From positions 1-42,114 of the forward strand of contig PS015828.1 of assembly GCA_048213135.1 (NCBI GenBank): a stretch of DNA of 42,114 nucleotides, read 5' to 3'. A program made the translations under genes and the position numbers. The DNA is from Reclinomonas americana ATCC 50394 (lineage: Eukaryota; Jakobida; Jakobea; Jakobida). Position 1 is the first letter of the stretch; every line of letters starts with the position of its first letter. Of the stretch, positions 1-11,990 are shown piece by piece. The notes under the pieces are model-generated. The model saw only the letters and a program-made list of their open reading frames with translations. It had not been told where the DNA came from and did not search any database.

Positions 1-8
1 GGGAGAGG

Positions 9-111
9 GAGCAGACGTACACCAACAGCCCATCGCGACAGCGCGCGTGCGTGCACACAATGTGCGAAAGAGAAAGTGAGATGCATGAAGTTGCAATCAA
101 CGAATTCGCAC
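9..111 (+). repeat. Copy A of a ~100-bp direct repeat (partner at 6955-7060)
   Basis: This stretch is nearly the same as 6955-7060. The match begins at gagcagacgtacacc and ends at the tcgcac motif. A few substitutions separate the copies, plus one length change (atgc here against ttcgcc there), which shifts the frame after the first ATG. Copy B covers the upstream region and first codons of the TPR gene. Copy A lies in the 3' flank of the phosphatase gene with no gene of its own that I can support. It may be a real segmental duplication or a scaffolding artefact, since both copies lie close to simple repeats. Confidence 0.85.
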
Positions 112-393
112 TATTTTGCTATGGACGGGGAAAAGTACTTTCCCCTAGGGTTCGGGGTACAGACGGTCAGGCGTAGGAGACCAAGAGGACGGGTTCATTT
201 GTTCCTGCAGCCGGGGTACGGCTGTACCCCCTGCACCGCACCACATATGAAGATCGAAAAGAGACGCCTGTCCAATGACCATGCGCAAGAGAGGGACAAG
301 AGGCTGGGAGGAGAAGAAAACAAAAACAAAAAAACAAGAAGCCGAATATCCAAAGCCTTTGCGCAAAGAGGGCGCAGCTCATGATCATGCAGC
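112..393. other. 3' flank of the phosphatase gene, no gene recognised
   Basis: This lies between repeat copy A and the phosphatase stop codon at 394-396. Short open frames exist on both strands, but none has a recognisable domain or a coherent exon structure. A small inverted repeat, aaaagtactttcccct, sits near 128-146. Confidence 0.5.
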
Positions 394-3300
394 TCAGGCG
401 GCGATCGAGCAGTCGGCACCCTTCCACCCGGCATTGCAAATGCAGGCACCAGATCCCGAGCAGCGACCACGACCTGTGAGACAGCAGATGCAGTGAGCGT
501 CGCAAAGGGATAAAGAGAAGAGAGAAGTAGGTAACCGTTGCAGGACTCGACAGGGCGGCAACCACCTGTTTGTTGTGTCTCACATCAGTGCACTCAGGAG
601 ACAATCGCGTACGGCTGGTGCAGACGCAACAGTTGGGGCCACCGATACCCGCGTAACAGCGGCAGCGACCAGCCACGCATTGGCTGCACATAATCCCAAC
701 TATATTATGAGAAGCAAAAGCGAGTGAAGAATGAACTTACTACGCACCCACTGCAAAGAGCAAGTCACGAATAAAGTCAGCAGATGGAAAACACTCGACG
801 ACAGCACATCAGTCGCGCGGGGAACGCACTTGTACAAACTCGGGTTCGCACTCCACGGTCCATTGCACTGCGGGTCGCTGGTGCACACAGCCGGCGAAAC
901 AATCACCGACTCGTCACGGGGAACAACAAACACATCGCGACTGGCGACGATCGCGGAGCCCGATGGCGCGGCGTAGGCTTGCACACGGTTCAGTGTCTTG
1001 AACGTGATGCGCAATTCTTGCTCTGTGCGAGAAAAAGAGAGAGAGGGAGCGTGTGTTTTTGAGTTCCACAGAAGAGCAGCGACCTCCTCTTCCTTTCCCT
1101 TCCCACTTAAACCTGTGACCTCCACGACATTGTAGCCCTCCACGTCCGTGCGCAGATGCTGGAACCACGGGTTAGCTCCCCATGCGCTGTACAGCGAGGT
1201 TAGCTGCACCAGAGAAGCTGCAGCAGATTGACAAGCGATTATTACTATCAAAGAGTGAGAGCACGACCATGATTTCTTCACGTCACGCACCGAACGAGGC
1301 GCTCGTCTTGATGCCGGCGAGCTGCACAGATGTCGAATCAGACGATCGACATTTCCAACACAAAACGCAAAGCGCGCTATCGCAATCGACAACGTACCAC
1401 TGCATCGGTCGTAGTATCAAGCACTGCACCGGGCACCGAGTACGACAGCTTGTTGCGCAGCTGCGGTCGGATTGTATCGGCCAGCTGATCGGCATTCACT
1501 GGCTTGCGACCACTGGTCTGTATGGAGGAATTCGCAAACAACACACGTGTGAGAAAGTCGCGGGTGTGTAGTACTCAGACGCAGATCAGCCACTTCCATC
1601 TTCCTCAAATTCCCTGGTGATCTCTAAGTGGTCAATCTCCGACGAACTAGCTAACCGGCAACCACCTCTTGTGCTCTCTTGCCATCACGGTTTCCGTCCA
1701 CCAGTCTTCATCACCATTTTCAAATTAGAGACGCAACAAAGTCAAACATTGGCACAACCAGCTTGATGTTGCCTACGTTGGGAACCGGAACAGTGAACGA
1801 GAAAGACACCAACGGCAACAGGGACAATGGAGCCGTTGCATCGAGGCCAGAGGCGCGGGAAGTACTGCTCATGCCGGGCGTAACAAATTCGACGCCCACT
1901 GCCGACACCGACGGATCCGTGCCCTTGCTGAAGTCGTCATACAGCTGCACGCGACGGAGAAAGAGACAGAGAAAGAAGTGAGGAGACTTGAGACGAGAAT
2001 AGTCGAGATCTACACCAGAGCGTGGGCGCAACGCGAGATGCCACTGCAGAGTGCAAGTCTCCAGTAAACACCACCAGGTTCTTCACACCCGTCCGGCGCA
2101 CGTGACCGAGAATCTCGGCACGCTCAGTCGCATAGCCGTCCCAACCGTCTGCAAGACAGAACAGACAATACAACGTGAACGCGACGCCGCAGGGCGTCAT
2201 AGACGTGAGTACGCGAGACTGCACTGCGATTGCATGCAGCAGCACTTGTTCATCACAAACCTGCCGAAAACAGGAACGTCTTCAAGTACGGTCCAAGAGT
2301 GGCTTTCTGGCCAGTGGCAGCGAGCGCCTGCGAGTTGCTCTTGTTCTGACGAATGTCGGGCTCGATGTAGCCGAACGCAATCGCATTCGCCGCAGCCTGG
2401 GCCTTTTGCGTCGGTGCAGCAGCGGCCGCGTTGAAGGCTCCCACCGCCACTCCCGCCTGCGTTGCAGTCAGACCGGCAGCGACGGCAGCAGCCGTTGCAT
2501 CGCCGCCAGTCGCCACAGCCGTCGCAATCGCTCCAGCTGCTGCCGCGGCCGTGCTCTGTGTGGCACCGGCAAATCTAGCGGCGACAATCGCCGCTGCCAC
2601 CGGCTCCGGCAGCATAAGTGCCGCTGCAGTGTTGGCGATGGACGTGGTAAGCGTCGGCACACTCTGCAATGCCACCAGTGTGGCCACTGCACGCAGGGCG
2701 TTGATCTCATTGCGCGCCACGATGACTTCGTTTCCCCACAGACGCCAGATGGCAGACGAGTTGGAGAGCTGCGACTTGAGCCACTCGCGCTGCGGCTTGC
2801 CGAGCATGGTAGTGAGCGCGAGCGGATCGTTGGGGTTGATCGTCGTCGCCTTCGCAATCAATGCAGCTTCAGCAGCGGCGCGCTGCGTGTCGTCAACAAA
2901 ATTTCTGGAACCAACGGGACCAATTTCCTGTCCAGTGAGCGGGTTGATGGTTGTCTCCGGAATGGTCTGCACAAGCACAGTGCTGTGAGATGGAGATATT
3001 GATGAAAAAGATGTGATGATTTGGTGTAGCGACGCACGTGATCCGTGCGGTAGACACGCGAGTCGGTGACAAAGAGGTGAGCGAGATTGCCGACTGCACG
3101 TTTGAAGCGGAGTGAGAAGGAGAGGCTTTCAACGCAGCATGCAGGAGAGGTGCGTACGCAACACAAAAAGTCGCGATAGATGCGCACAACGTCGTAGCTG
3201 TCGGGATTGCTGGTGTCAAGCACAACATCGGCCGGCGTGAACTCGAACCAGGCGGTGGAAGCCGAGCGGCGGCGTTGAGGCACAGCTGGGTTGGCATTCG

Positions 3301-4800
3301 TGTTGGTATCGTGATCCATCCATGAATCGCTTGTGAACTCATGGTCGTCCCAGCTGGAAGGGCGAACAAGAACAGAGAGCACTGAGGATACAACTCTGTC
3401 TCGGCTAAATGATCCACTTGCCACAACGCAACATGGTAATGAACGGGAAGTATTCGTGGGCTCGTTGCAATCGTGGATCAGTACGATACGTGGCGTAGAG
3501 AGTTCGATAATCTTCGAGTGTGTCGCTGTATGTGGAGGAGAAGGTCAGGGAAGCTGCATAGCGGAGCATATGAACGACACAACGACAGACGCACGCGCGG
3601 TACGGGTTGGTGCCGTCATCGTCAACTAGGTCGCCAACGCTATTTGGCAGCAAGAAAGGCGGGTGTGCAGCTTCGCGAGTGGGACTCTGAGACACGATCG
3701 CAGGTGGTCAGTGGAGTAAGAGGGCAGATTTCAGATGATCGTATCAAGTAGCAACAAACCGGTGTGGGGCCCACCGCCGGACTACAATCACAAGAACAAT
3801 GGCGTAAACACAACGAAGGGAGCGTGAGTCGCACTCCTTTTTCGATCGGTGCAGCCTCCACACAAATTACTGCACTATATCTTCGCAACGTTTCGTAAAT
3901 GTAATCGCCCAGATGCAGCACAAAGTCCACATCGCGCTCATTGTCGACCAGATCAGTGTAGCCTCCCCAGTGATTGCGAGACCAGTTCTGGCACGCAATC
4001 GTGGCGATCTTCAGCCGCGCCACGGAGTTCGAGCCGGGCGGCGGGAAGGTCTTGAAGCGACCGACCTGTGCGTGGTGCAGAGTGAGGCGTCGTCGCTACT
4101 ATACCTACATCACCGACCGCTTGCAACATTGACGACTGAAACGCACTCGAGAGAACACATTTCCAGCCTGGAACTGGTAGTAGTAGGTGGTGTTGGGCTG
4201 CAGATCGGTGACCTTCTGTCGCGCAGTCATGTAGAAAGAACTCGACGCCGTGACTTTGCGGTCGACAACAAACGGGCCGACAAGCGCAGCACTGCACACA
4301 CACACACAGAGAATGTAAGCAACACCAACAAAAAGTGCACTGACTGCCACAGTCGCAACTTGCTGTCCATTTTGGCACCGTTGCCAGCGATGCTGCTCAC
4401 ACGCAGCGAAATGGCCACACTGGAAACGGAGTCGGTGGGCAGTGGACCTGTAGAGGGCGCATCGAGAGGCAACGCGCGTGTCCACAAGACGACACTGTTG
4501 TGGGTGGGATCGCCCGAGGCCACACTTTGCGGGAACTGCAGCAGGGACATGCATCAAATAATGAAGGAGTGTGTGCATTGACGCTTGTCTGCAACGTTCA
4601 CCTGCCAGTTGCTGCCAGTGGCGTCGGGAGTCGGTGGTGGCGGTGGCGGCGGGGGCGGCGGTGGCGGCGCCGTGTCGGTGCACAGAGCGCCAAAGCGGCC
4701 AGTGGCACAGCTGCCGCAGTTGGTACCGGCAAAGGGGAATGGGCACTTCACGCACGACGACAGTGAGCAAAAGAGAATTTCTCCGAAAAGTACATACACA

Positions 4801-4856
<56 letters not shown>

Positions 4857-5194
4857 ACACACACACTACGACGTACGTACTACTACTACACACACGACAC
4901 CGACCACGACGTCGACGTACGTACGACGGTCGGTACGGTCGGACGACGACACGTACTAGTNNNNNNNNNNNNNNNNNNNNNNNNNNNNNNNNNNNNNNNN
5001 NNNNNNNNNNNNNNNNNNNNNNNNNNNNNNNNNNNNNNNNNNNNNNNNNNNNNNNNNNNNNNNNNNNNNNNNNNNNNNNNNNNNNNNNNNNNNNNNNNNG
5101 TAACGGGAACGGTAACGGGTACGACGTTACACGACGTACGACGAGACGTACGAGACGAAGAAGTAAGTTACTACGTAACTAACGTACTACACAC

Positions 5195-5254
<60 letters not shown>

Positions 5255-5621
5255 GCAACATAGCAAGTACCGTCATTCAAGCACAGACCACGACCACTGC
5301 AGGTGACAGCGTCGGTGCAAGCAACTGGATTCTGCACGTACTGATCGGGGCCTTGACCGCAGAACGGATGGCCGGTCTTCTTGTAGTTCGGGGCGCAGAC
5401 TTCGCAGTTGGCGCCGCGATACTGGTGGAAAAAAGGGAGCTAAGCACGACGGAAAAATACACATGTACAGCGCGGGGAGAGGTGATGCACCTGAATGTTG
5501 CAGACGCAAGCACCGTTGACACAATTTCCGCCAGGCTGGCTACACTGCGCACCACTAGTGCACGCACCACCTGGGAGAGAGAGAGAGGAGGGTGAGGGTG
5601 GGCGAGTCGGCCGTCATGTGC

Positions 5622-5660
<39 letters not shown>

Positions 5661-5888
5661 GCACCTCCACTCTGCGCGCTGACGTGTGTCACGACCAGCA
5701 ACACCAAGAGAGTCGCACTGCATGCACACAACAAGCACGATGAGAACAGTAAAAGCAAGCGACGACAGGAGTTCGAGGGCACGCGCAGCGCACGTTCGCA
5801 CCCTGTGAAAAACAATATTCAGTTGGAGACACACACACGCACAGTTAAGCGCCAACAAAAACGCACAGAGAATCACACGGCTACACAT
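394..5888 (-). CDS. Secreted PhoD-family phosphatase with EGF-like modules at both ends
   Basis: A multi-exon gene. I place the start at ATG 5888 (MCSRVILCAFLLALN), followed by a hydrophobic leader ending in SAQSGG, so the product should be secreted; the exact N-terminal splice is unsure. EGF-like exons follow (5491-5570 with GNCVNGACVCNIQ, then YRGANCEVC, then TCY joined to CPFPFAGTNCGSC across the gapped intron 4746-5259). A PPP-rich hinge leads to the PhoD N-terminal domain (FPQSVASGDP, VVLWTRA near 4530). The catalytic domain shows FVLHLGDYIYE (near 3900), WDDHEFTSDSW (near 3330), REWLKSQLSNSSAIW (near 2780), VFTGDLHS (near 2060) and VGVEFVTPG (near 1880). After NPWFQHLRTDVEGY come two more EGF-like modules, ending CNAGWKGADCSIAA before the stop. 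PhoD enzymes are metal-dependent phosphomonoesterases or phosphodiesterases. An Ala-rich insert of about 100 residues interrupts the domain. The family call is firm; several splice sites are approximate. Confidence 0.85.
4803..4853. repeat. CT microsatellite inside a phosphatase intron
   Basis: About 25 uninterrupted CT units lie in the long intron 4746-5259 of the phosphatase gene. A second CT run at 5200-5248 closes the other side of the sequencing gap, so the gap probably sits in an unresolved simple-repeat block. Confidence 0.95.
4961..5099. other. Assembly gap with abnormal flanks
   Basis: A run of N. Its flanks (about 4864-4960 and 5100-5195) are made almost only of cgta, acg and ggtaacgg-like shuffles and look unlike any other intron here. 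They are probably noisy consensus and should not be read as biology. The whole block falls inside one phosphatase intron. Confidence 0.9.
5200..5248. repeat. CT microsatellite
   Basis: Pure CT run directly beside the EGF-encoding exon that ends at 5260, inside the same gapped intron. The donor of that intron reads GTTGCGTGAG on the minus strand. Confidence 0.95.
5624..5659. repeat. GA microsatellite
   Basis: Pure AG run (CT on the coding strand). It fills most of the intron between the signal-peptide exon and the first EGF-like exon of the phosphatase gene. Confidence 0.95.
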
Positions 5889-5916
5889 GGCTCCGTGAAT
5901 ACTCGGAGAAAAAGGA

Positions 5917-5926
5917 TATAAATTAG
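5917..5926 (-). promoter_or_regulatory. TATA-like element of the phosphatase gene
   Basis: The minus strand reads TTTATATCC about 30 bp upstream of the proposed start codon at 5888. Similar TATAT(C) elements stand a short way upstream of several other start codons in this window. Confidence 0.4.
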
Positions 5927-5939
5927 TCAAATTCAAAGC

Positions 5940-6480
5940 GGCCACCACCGCAGCGTATACAAAAAATGCTTCCCAGCAGCCTCGTTTTGCTTATTTTTAA
6001 GACAACTGGTATTACGCCCTATGGCGCCGGGGTTGACCACCTCACGTGACACGTAGACACAGGCCAGTGCTTCCAAGAGGTCTTGATCTTTCTTCGAATT
6101 TGCCTATACCATGTGTGCATGCAGCCATGAACCGTTCCCAAAAGGTTCCCTGCGCGCACGAAACAGCCCAGTACTATTGCGATTCTGTGTCTTGAGACTC
6201 GCGTTCGACGCGCTCGCAAAAGCCACTTACACGACGCCGCCGATTCCGACTCCTCAGGCCGCATGGAAATGCCGCGGTCGCCAGTGGACACACGTGCATA
6301 CGAGGATGGAGAAATGTCTCCCGGCATGGCGACGGTCAGCGCACTTACACACCTGCCTTCGAGTCGAGTCCAACCGTCGATAGCGCCCCGCGTACGCTTC
6401 TCGTCACAAGTGGGGTTCATCGCTTGCATCACCTTTTATGTGAGGGAGGATGTGCCGCGCGCGGTGCTGGAGAAGGTGAG
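5940..6480. other. Probably coding stretch, strand unresolved
   Basis: Both strands stay open here with reasonable codon use. On plus, an ATG at 6263 opens MEMPRSPVDTRAYEDGEMSP and the frame runs to FIACITFYVREDVPRAVLEK before a GTGAGC donor at 6478. On minus, a frame containing NPTCDEKRTRGAIDGW and MRPEESESAAS has a clean intron (gtgtaagt to gcgcgcag, about 6170-6240) leading to short endings. I recognise no domain on either strand, and the neighbouring gap at 6553 prevents tracing the exons further. It could be one end of a gene lost in the gap. Confidence 0.3.
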
Positions 6481-6492
6481 CATGCTGCGACT

Positions 6493-6527
<35 letters not shown>

Positions 6528-6552
6528 ACGCTCGCGAGCACACGAGGGATAG

Positions 6553-6656
6553 NNNNNNNNNNNNNNNNNNNNNNNNNNNNNNNNNNNNNNNNNNNNNNNN
6601 NNNNNNNNNNNNNNNNNNNNNNNNNNNNNNNNNNNNNNNNNNNNNNNNNNNNNNNN
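6553..6656. other. Assembly gap with abnormal flank
   Basis: A run of N. The sequence to its right (6657-6740) is a jumble of gggtaacgg and cgtcgt motifs, resembling the odd flank of the first gap. Treat it as low-quality consensus. Confidence 0.9.
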
Positions 6657-6754
6657 CCGGGTACCCGGGTCCCGGGGTCCGGGTCCGGGTCGGGGTAACG
6701 GGTAACGGGGTAAGGGGTAACGGGTACGGTACGTACGTCGTCGTCGTCGTCGTC

Positions 6755-6882
<128 letters not shown>

Positions 6883-6954
6883 CCCTCTCTTTACTCGTCC
6901 TCTGTTTCTCTCTCTTGAGTCAGAGAGTGCACGTGAGCGTGTGCGAGAAAGAGT

Positions 6955-7060
6955 GAGCAGACGTACACCGACAGCCCATCGCGACAGCGCGCGTGCGTGC
7001 ACACAATGTGCGAAAGAGAAAGTGAGTTCGCCATGAAGTCGCAATCAACGAACTCGCACT
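6955..7060 (+). repeat. Copy B of the ~100-bp direct repeat
   Basis: Partner of 9-111. This copy holds the proposed first codons of the TPR gene (in-frame ATGs at 7006 and 7033). Confidence 0.85.
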
Positions 7061-9813
7061 CTCTCTCTCTTATCTCTCTTATGTTTGCGCGCGCGTGTTG
7101 TCGCGCTCCCCTCGCACTTGCCTGTGTGCCACGTGTGTTTGCGCGGTGCATTGCAGCGGCACCTGCACAACAACAACAACAGCAACAGCAACAAACACCA
7201 GTGCAAACTGTACCATCAAAGTGCGTCCTCAACTGTGTCTGTGTGTGTGTGTGTGTGTGTGTGCGAGCGCACGTTGTCGCGTGTTGTTGACACATGCGCC
7301 ACAGTTCATTACTCAAACAGTGGTTGGCGGTGTCTGCGAGATCAGAACGAGGTGTGTCACACAATCACTCTTTCTCACTTTCTCCCTCACTCACTGCGCT
7401 TGTGGTCAGTGATGCGCAACCACAACTTGGCGCTGTTCCGCTTGCTGTCGACGCACGGATGTCTGTTGGACTCGCGATCGGCGACTCGACTGTCGCGAGT
7501 GGAGCACTATGCACAGGATGGCGACTGGGAGTCGGCGGTGCGCACCATTACCGACTGCATTCGCGATCGTAACGATGCTTGGTCGTTATACGCACAGGTG
7601 TGTGTGAGGCTCTCCACGCTTCGTCGCTCGCCTTTTCTCTCTCACTCACTCTGTGTGAGCAGCGTGGTGTCTTGTATCGCTTGGCTGGCGACATGTCGAT
7701 GAGCATTCGCGATGGGAAGCACGCGGTGCGTCTGTGTGCAGAGCCGACGGAGAGGGCGTTGGCGTCGTGTGCGCTGGGCGAAACAGTTGCGTTGATTGGG
7801 AGGGGGAGAGAGTGGCGCAGCGGCGCCGTCTCACACGCATCGGTGCAGTACTTGGCCAGCGGGGACGTGCAGCTGGCGCAGGAAGCGTTCACAAACTCCC
7901 TGAAGGACGATCCGGACTCGTGGTACGCGCTGACCGGGAGAGCAGAAGCGTACCTGGCACAACAACTATTCAGTCAGGCGCTATTAGATCTCAACCGAGC
8001 GGCTGGTGGGGGGGGGGGCACTACAACACATCAATCCCGTCTCACTCGTCTCACTCGTGGTGCTCGCAGAGCTTGCTGGTGACGACGAAGAGAGCTGGCG
8101 TGTGCACGAACTACTTGGCCTGACGCACATGATGCTGGAGAGACCAATGGCGGCTGTGGATGCGCTGAATCGGTCGTTGGCACGCAATCCGGAGCACTTG
8201 GACGCGCGCAAGCTGCGTGGGTCGCTGTACGCGCGTCTCGGCCTCTTTTCTCTCGCCGTCAAGGATCTCGATCTGGCGCTGGCCGTGGAGCCCGGCAATG
8301 TGGAGCTCATTCTGGCTCGCGGTCGGTGCGTGCACCTGCGTAATGGTTGACGGTACAGTCCATCTCGCTCTCACACTCGTGCATCGTTGGTTTCTTCGCG
8401 CAGTTCATATCTCGAGCTCGGGCAATATGAGGATGCGATTCGCGACTTTGAGAGCGTGGTGTTTCAGAATCGCAGCAAGGGTTTGTGCATCACGCTGCTG
8501 CTGCTCCACACTGTCCTTCAAGTGTTTGACTCACTCACTCTCTTTGTGTAGACACATCCGAAATCAGCGAACGCAAGATACGACACCTGCAATATGCGTG
8601 CAACAATCTCGGCTACGCCTACGCTTGTCTCGGGGACTACGCGCGCGCACTGGGCGTGCTGAACAAGTCCGTACAGTTGGATCCAAACGATGCCTCGGCG
8701 TACAGCAATCGCGCCTCGGTGCTCTTCGAGTCCGAATCCTACGCCGGTATGTACACACACTTACACCTAAATGTGTGCTTGCCAACTCACCTCACGCCAC
8801 TCCCGAGCGCAGATAGTATTCCGGATTACGACCGCGCTCTGGAGCTCGACAACTCGCTGCACTTGGTGCGCCTGAACCGCGGCATCGCCCACATGATGAC
8901 CGGCAACTACGTGGCCGCCGAACGTGACCTGTCTGCCGTGGCCGTGTCGCTGCCGGACAATGTCGATGTGTACATTTCCCGCGGTACGATGTGGACGCTG
9001 ACGCTGCGTGCACTGTCGGCGGAGAACGACCACTTTAGTGTGGCCGATGAAACACGCGACCTGGTCGGCAAGTCAGCCTCGCAGCCGCAACAGAAACTGC
9101 TCCTGCTGGAGGCTGGTGATTCGTCGTCATCATCATCGACGTCGTCAAGAGCTGCGCACACGGCAGCTGGCACAGCGGCCACCACGACCGCCGTGTTGGT
9201 GAATGCCGACCAGCCACCGCAACAGCAACAACAACAACAACACCAACCCGCACAACCCATACAGCAGCAGCAGCAACAACAACAGCAGGTGTCGGGCGTG
9301 GAGTCTGCCGTGGCGCCCAAGACGTACGCGCTGTACGAGCCGGGGCCGGAGATGCACCCGGTGCGCATCCGCACCATTCTGGAGGAGCTGGAGGAGCTCT
9401 TTAGGCGCAACAAATCGACCGACAAGCCGAACGAGGGCGACGTCGCAGCGTTGCCTTCATCGCCAGCGCCGTCCACTACACCGCCACCTCCCGCGACCGA
9501 AGAAGAACAAGAAGAACCGGCGCGCCATCAGCCAGAAGTGATATACAATCGCTTCCTCAGCCGGCGCGAGTGTTTGCGGCGTGCTGTCGCCGACTTTGAG
9601 AAGGCGCTGCAGCTGGATCCGTTCCGCGAGGAGCCCTACGATCATCTCATTACGTTGTGGCGCGAAGCCGGTCGCGACGACAAGGCGGCGCAGGTGCTGG
9701 CGCGCAAGGTTCGCGCCATGCTGCAGGCGCAAGCTAACGCACAACAGGAGCTGCAGCAGCTCCAACAGGAGGACGAGGAGGAGTGGCAGACGAAGGGTAA
9801 GGCAGGCAGATGA
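7033..9813 (+). CDS. Tetratricopeptide-repeat (TPR) protein
   Basis: Exons can be chained in phase from ATG 7033 (ATG 7006 is in frame and also possible) through a Gln-rich exon 7157-7220, exon 7305-7351 and the exon from 7410. This gives a Q9 tract, then SLLKQWLAVSARSERVMRN. If these 5' exons are wrong, the first methionine is at 7412. The body is a series of helical TPR units, for example ASGDVQLAQEAF near 7855, LGLFSLAVKDLDLAL near 8240, LGYAYACLGDYARAL near 8615 and FEKALQLDPFREEPYDH near 9600. A low-complexity Ser/Gln/Pro insert lies at about 9120-9530. The C-terminus is a Gln/Glu-rich helix. TPR arrays are protein-docking scaffolds; the partner cannot be told. A run of 11 G sits in the intron at 8007. 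Confidence 0.8.
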
Positions 9814-9881
9814 GGTCGGCAGTCACTGTGTGAAGCGTGCACCACGTCATGTCGAGTCATCTCCGACAAGACTGTCGTTCA

Positions 9882-11990
9882 TTATGCGACCTCGACCACC
9901 GGCGACACCTCGAGAGGCGCTAGCCTCTCGCTCCTCGACTTTTTCAGAGGTGGTGACGCGTCCGGTGCTGCAGCTGTGCTTTCGATTGCGACGGGGGCAG
10001 CGGCAGAAGGTAGAACGGGAGCAGAGATGGGAGCAGCAATGGACACGGGGCTGGAGCGGCCGGACGCAGGCGCACTCGCGCTGCGCATCATCATGTGTGC
10101 TCCATCGGCAGCTGCGCGAGCAGCGGCCTCCGCAATCGCCGGGCAGCACATCATCTCTGACTGCACGTGCTGGTGCTGGTGTGGGTTGACGCCCATGTTA
10201 GGTGGGGGAAAGGGCGAGAGGGAGGCTGCTCGTCGGCGGCCACCTCTTCTCTTCTCCAGCCTCAATGCCGGCAATACCACGGTCTCCAGCATGTAGTAGC
10301 CCTGTTTCATTTGTTCGAGCAGCCGCCGCTCGGCAGAGGCGTCGGTGCCACTCGCTGCGGTCAGGTGAGGTTTTCGCAACGCATGAGAGGAAGGGCAGAG
10401 AGAGGGGAGAGGAGAGGGACAGACCTTCGAGCGCGTCGATGTAAGCCTCTTGGTAGGCGCGCTTGTACTCGCGCAGCACATCGTTAGTGAGCGCACTCCA
10501 CGGCAGCATGACCACAGAGTCGGTGATTACGGCGCGGGGCACCACACGGCGAATGGCCTCCTGGAACACACGGTTGCTGAACTCGGGAGCCTTGTGATTC
10601 AACTCTACGGACATCGACACGTGCTCCTGTGACGCGCGTAAGTATCAGCATCCGAATCTGTCCCCTCTCCCCACCCTTCACCAGTCCCCACCTGCACGAG
10701 AAAGTCGGGGTGCTGAGGGCCGATCTGGCGAATCTGACGCTGCAGGTGGTGTGCAATCTCCTCGGGATTCTCTGCGCAATATCGGAAAAACTGCGCCGTG
10801 AGTGTTGTGCTGTGATGTGTGGAGGGAGGGGGCGGACGAGCCACTGCTCAGGTACCTGAGAGCCACGCCATCAGGCTGTCCTTGGTGCCGTCCGGACACT
10901 GGCTCAGCATCGCATCGCACCGCTGCATCAACTCCATCTCCTCGTCGGTGAAACTCACTGGAGACGCATGCATAATACGGCGTCACAAATCACTGACAGA
11001 CATGCACGATTGCAGGCATGCAACTGGCAACTGAACCTGGCTTCACTGGCGATGGCGGCCGCAGCAACCGCGCGATGCTGGCCACAATGTTGGCCACGGT
11101 TTCCTCCTCGGCTGCGCATGGGATGAAGTGAGTGAGCTACAGTCGAGAATAAGTTTGCCAAATGCACTGAGATTCCCTTTGTCTCACCGTCGCCAACGCC
11201 CGTGTACCTGGCATCCACCACTTCACCCTCTCTGCGCAGCGCAGAAGGAGATAGTTGCGAGTGAGACCAAGCTCAAGAGAGCACCAGCGTTGCGTGTGCT
11301 CGCTTCACGACTGCCTCACCTGGTCGCGAGGCGAATAGAGACACCTCGCCTATCGGGAAGCACCACAGCTGCAGCGCCCACAATGCCTGCAAACACAGCA
11401 CACAAGCGTACACATAAGGATATGTTCGCTTATAGAATCAGCAGCAGCACGAAGAGCGAACAAATGGTGTTGCCCAGTAATCACCACGAAAGAGAGAGAG
11501 AGGAGGGGGGAGGGAGAAGGAGGGAGGAAGGAAGGGAGAGAGAGGCATACGCTCTCACCTACAAATGTGCGCTGCTTGAGGCGCCAACAGGCTGCCAGTT
11601 GTCGCCTCTCGCATGTTCCATCCACACGGATCTTGTACGTTACCAACACAGTGCTGTGCAGGCACACACGCACACATAACAGCAGAGAGGGCAGAGAGAG
11701 AGAGGAGAATGAGTGTGAGAGAGACACATAGAAAATCGCATCTCCAATCTGACACTGCGCACTTGCAGGCAGCCGCGAGGCCACACGTGGCCAGTGCCAG
11801 CATAAAGTCAGCACCTGGGCGTGTGTGCACAACCACAGAGAACTGCACATTGACAAAGAGAGAGAGAGAATGAGTGAGCGAGAGACAGAAAGAGAAAGTT
11901 TCCACATTCGTCACTCCAATCACGCGCGCGCACCTTTACGTGCACCGAATCCTCCTCGTCGAGTGAGAACGAGGCGTGAGAGGCACCCAT
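9882..11990 (-). CDS. Uncharacterised protein, possible N-myristoylation start
   Basis: I do not recognise the family. ATG 11990 opens MGASHASFSLDEEDSVHVK, where Gly2 could be N-myristoylated, followed by a GTGCGC donor. Later exons that chain in phase include FSVVVHTRPGADFMLAL (near 11790), YKIRVDGTCERRQL (near 11620), GAAAVVLPDRRGVSIRL (near 11360), EEETVANIVASIARLL (near 11080), FTDEEMELMQRCDAML (near 10930), QFFRYCAENPEEIAHHL (near 10770) and VELNHKAPEFSNRVFQEAI (near 10590). The last exon has a helical segment (LLEQMKQGYYMLETVV) and then an Ala/Pro/Ser-rich tail with KKSRSERL, a possible nuclear-localisation or phosphorylation patch. Stop at 9882-9884. The start and the first two introns are the least certain parts. 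Confidence 0.6.

Noticed and set aside
6657-6740. Telomere-like gggtaac repeats
   Set aside because: The units are irregular, differ from TTAGGG-type repeats and sit beside an N-gap in a gene-rich interior, so poor consensus is likelier.
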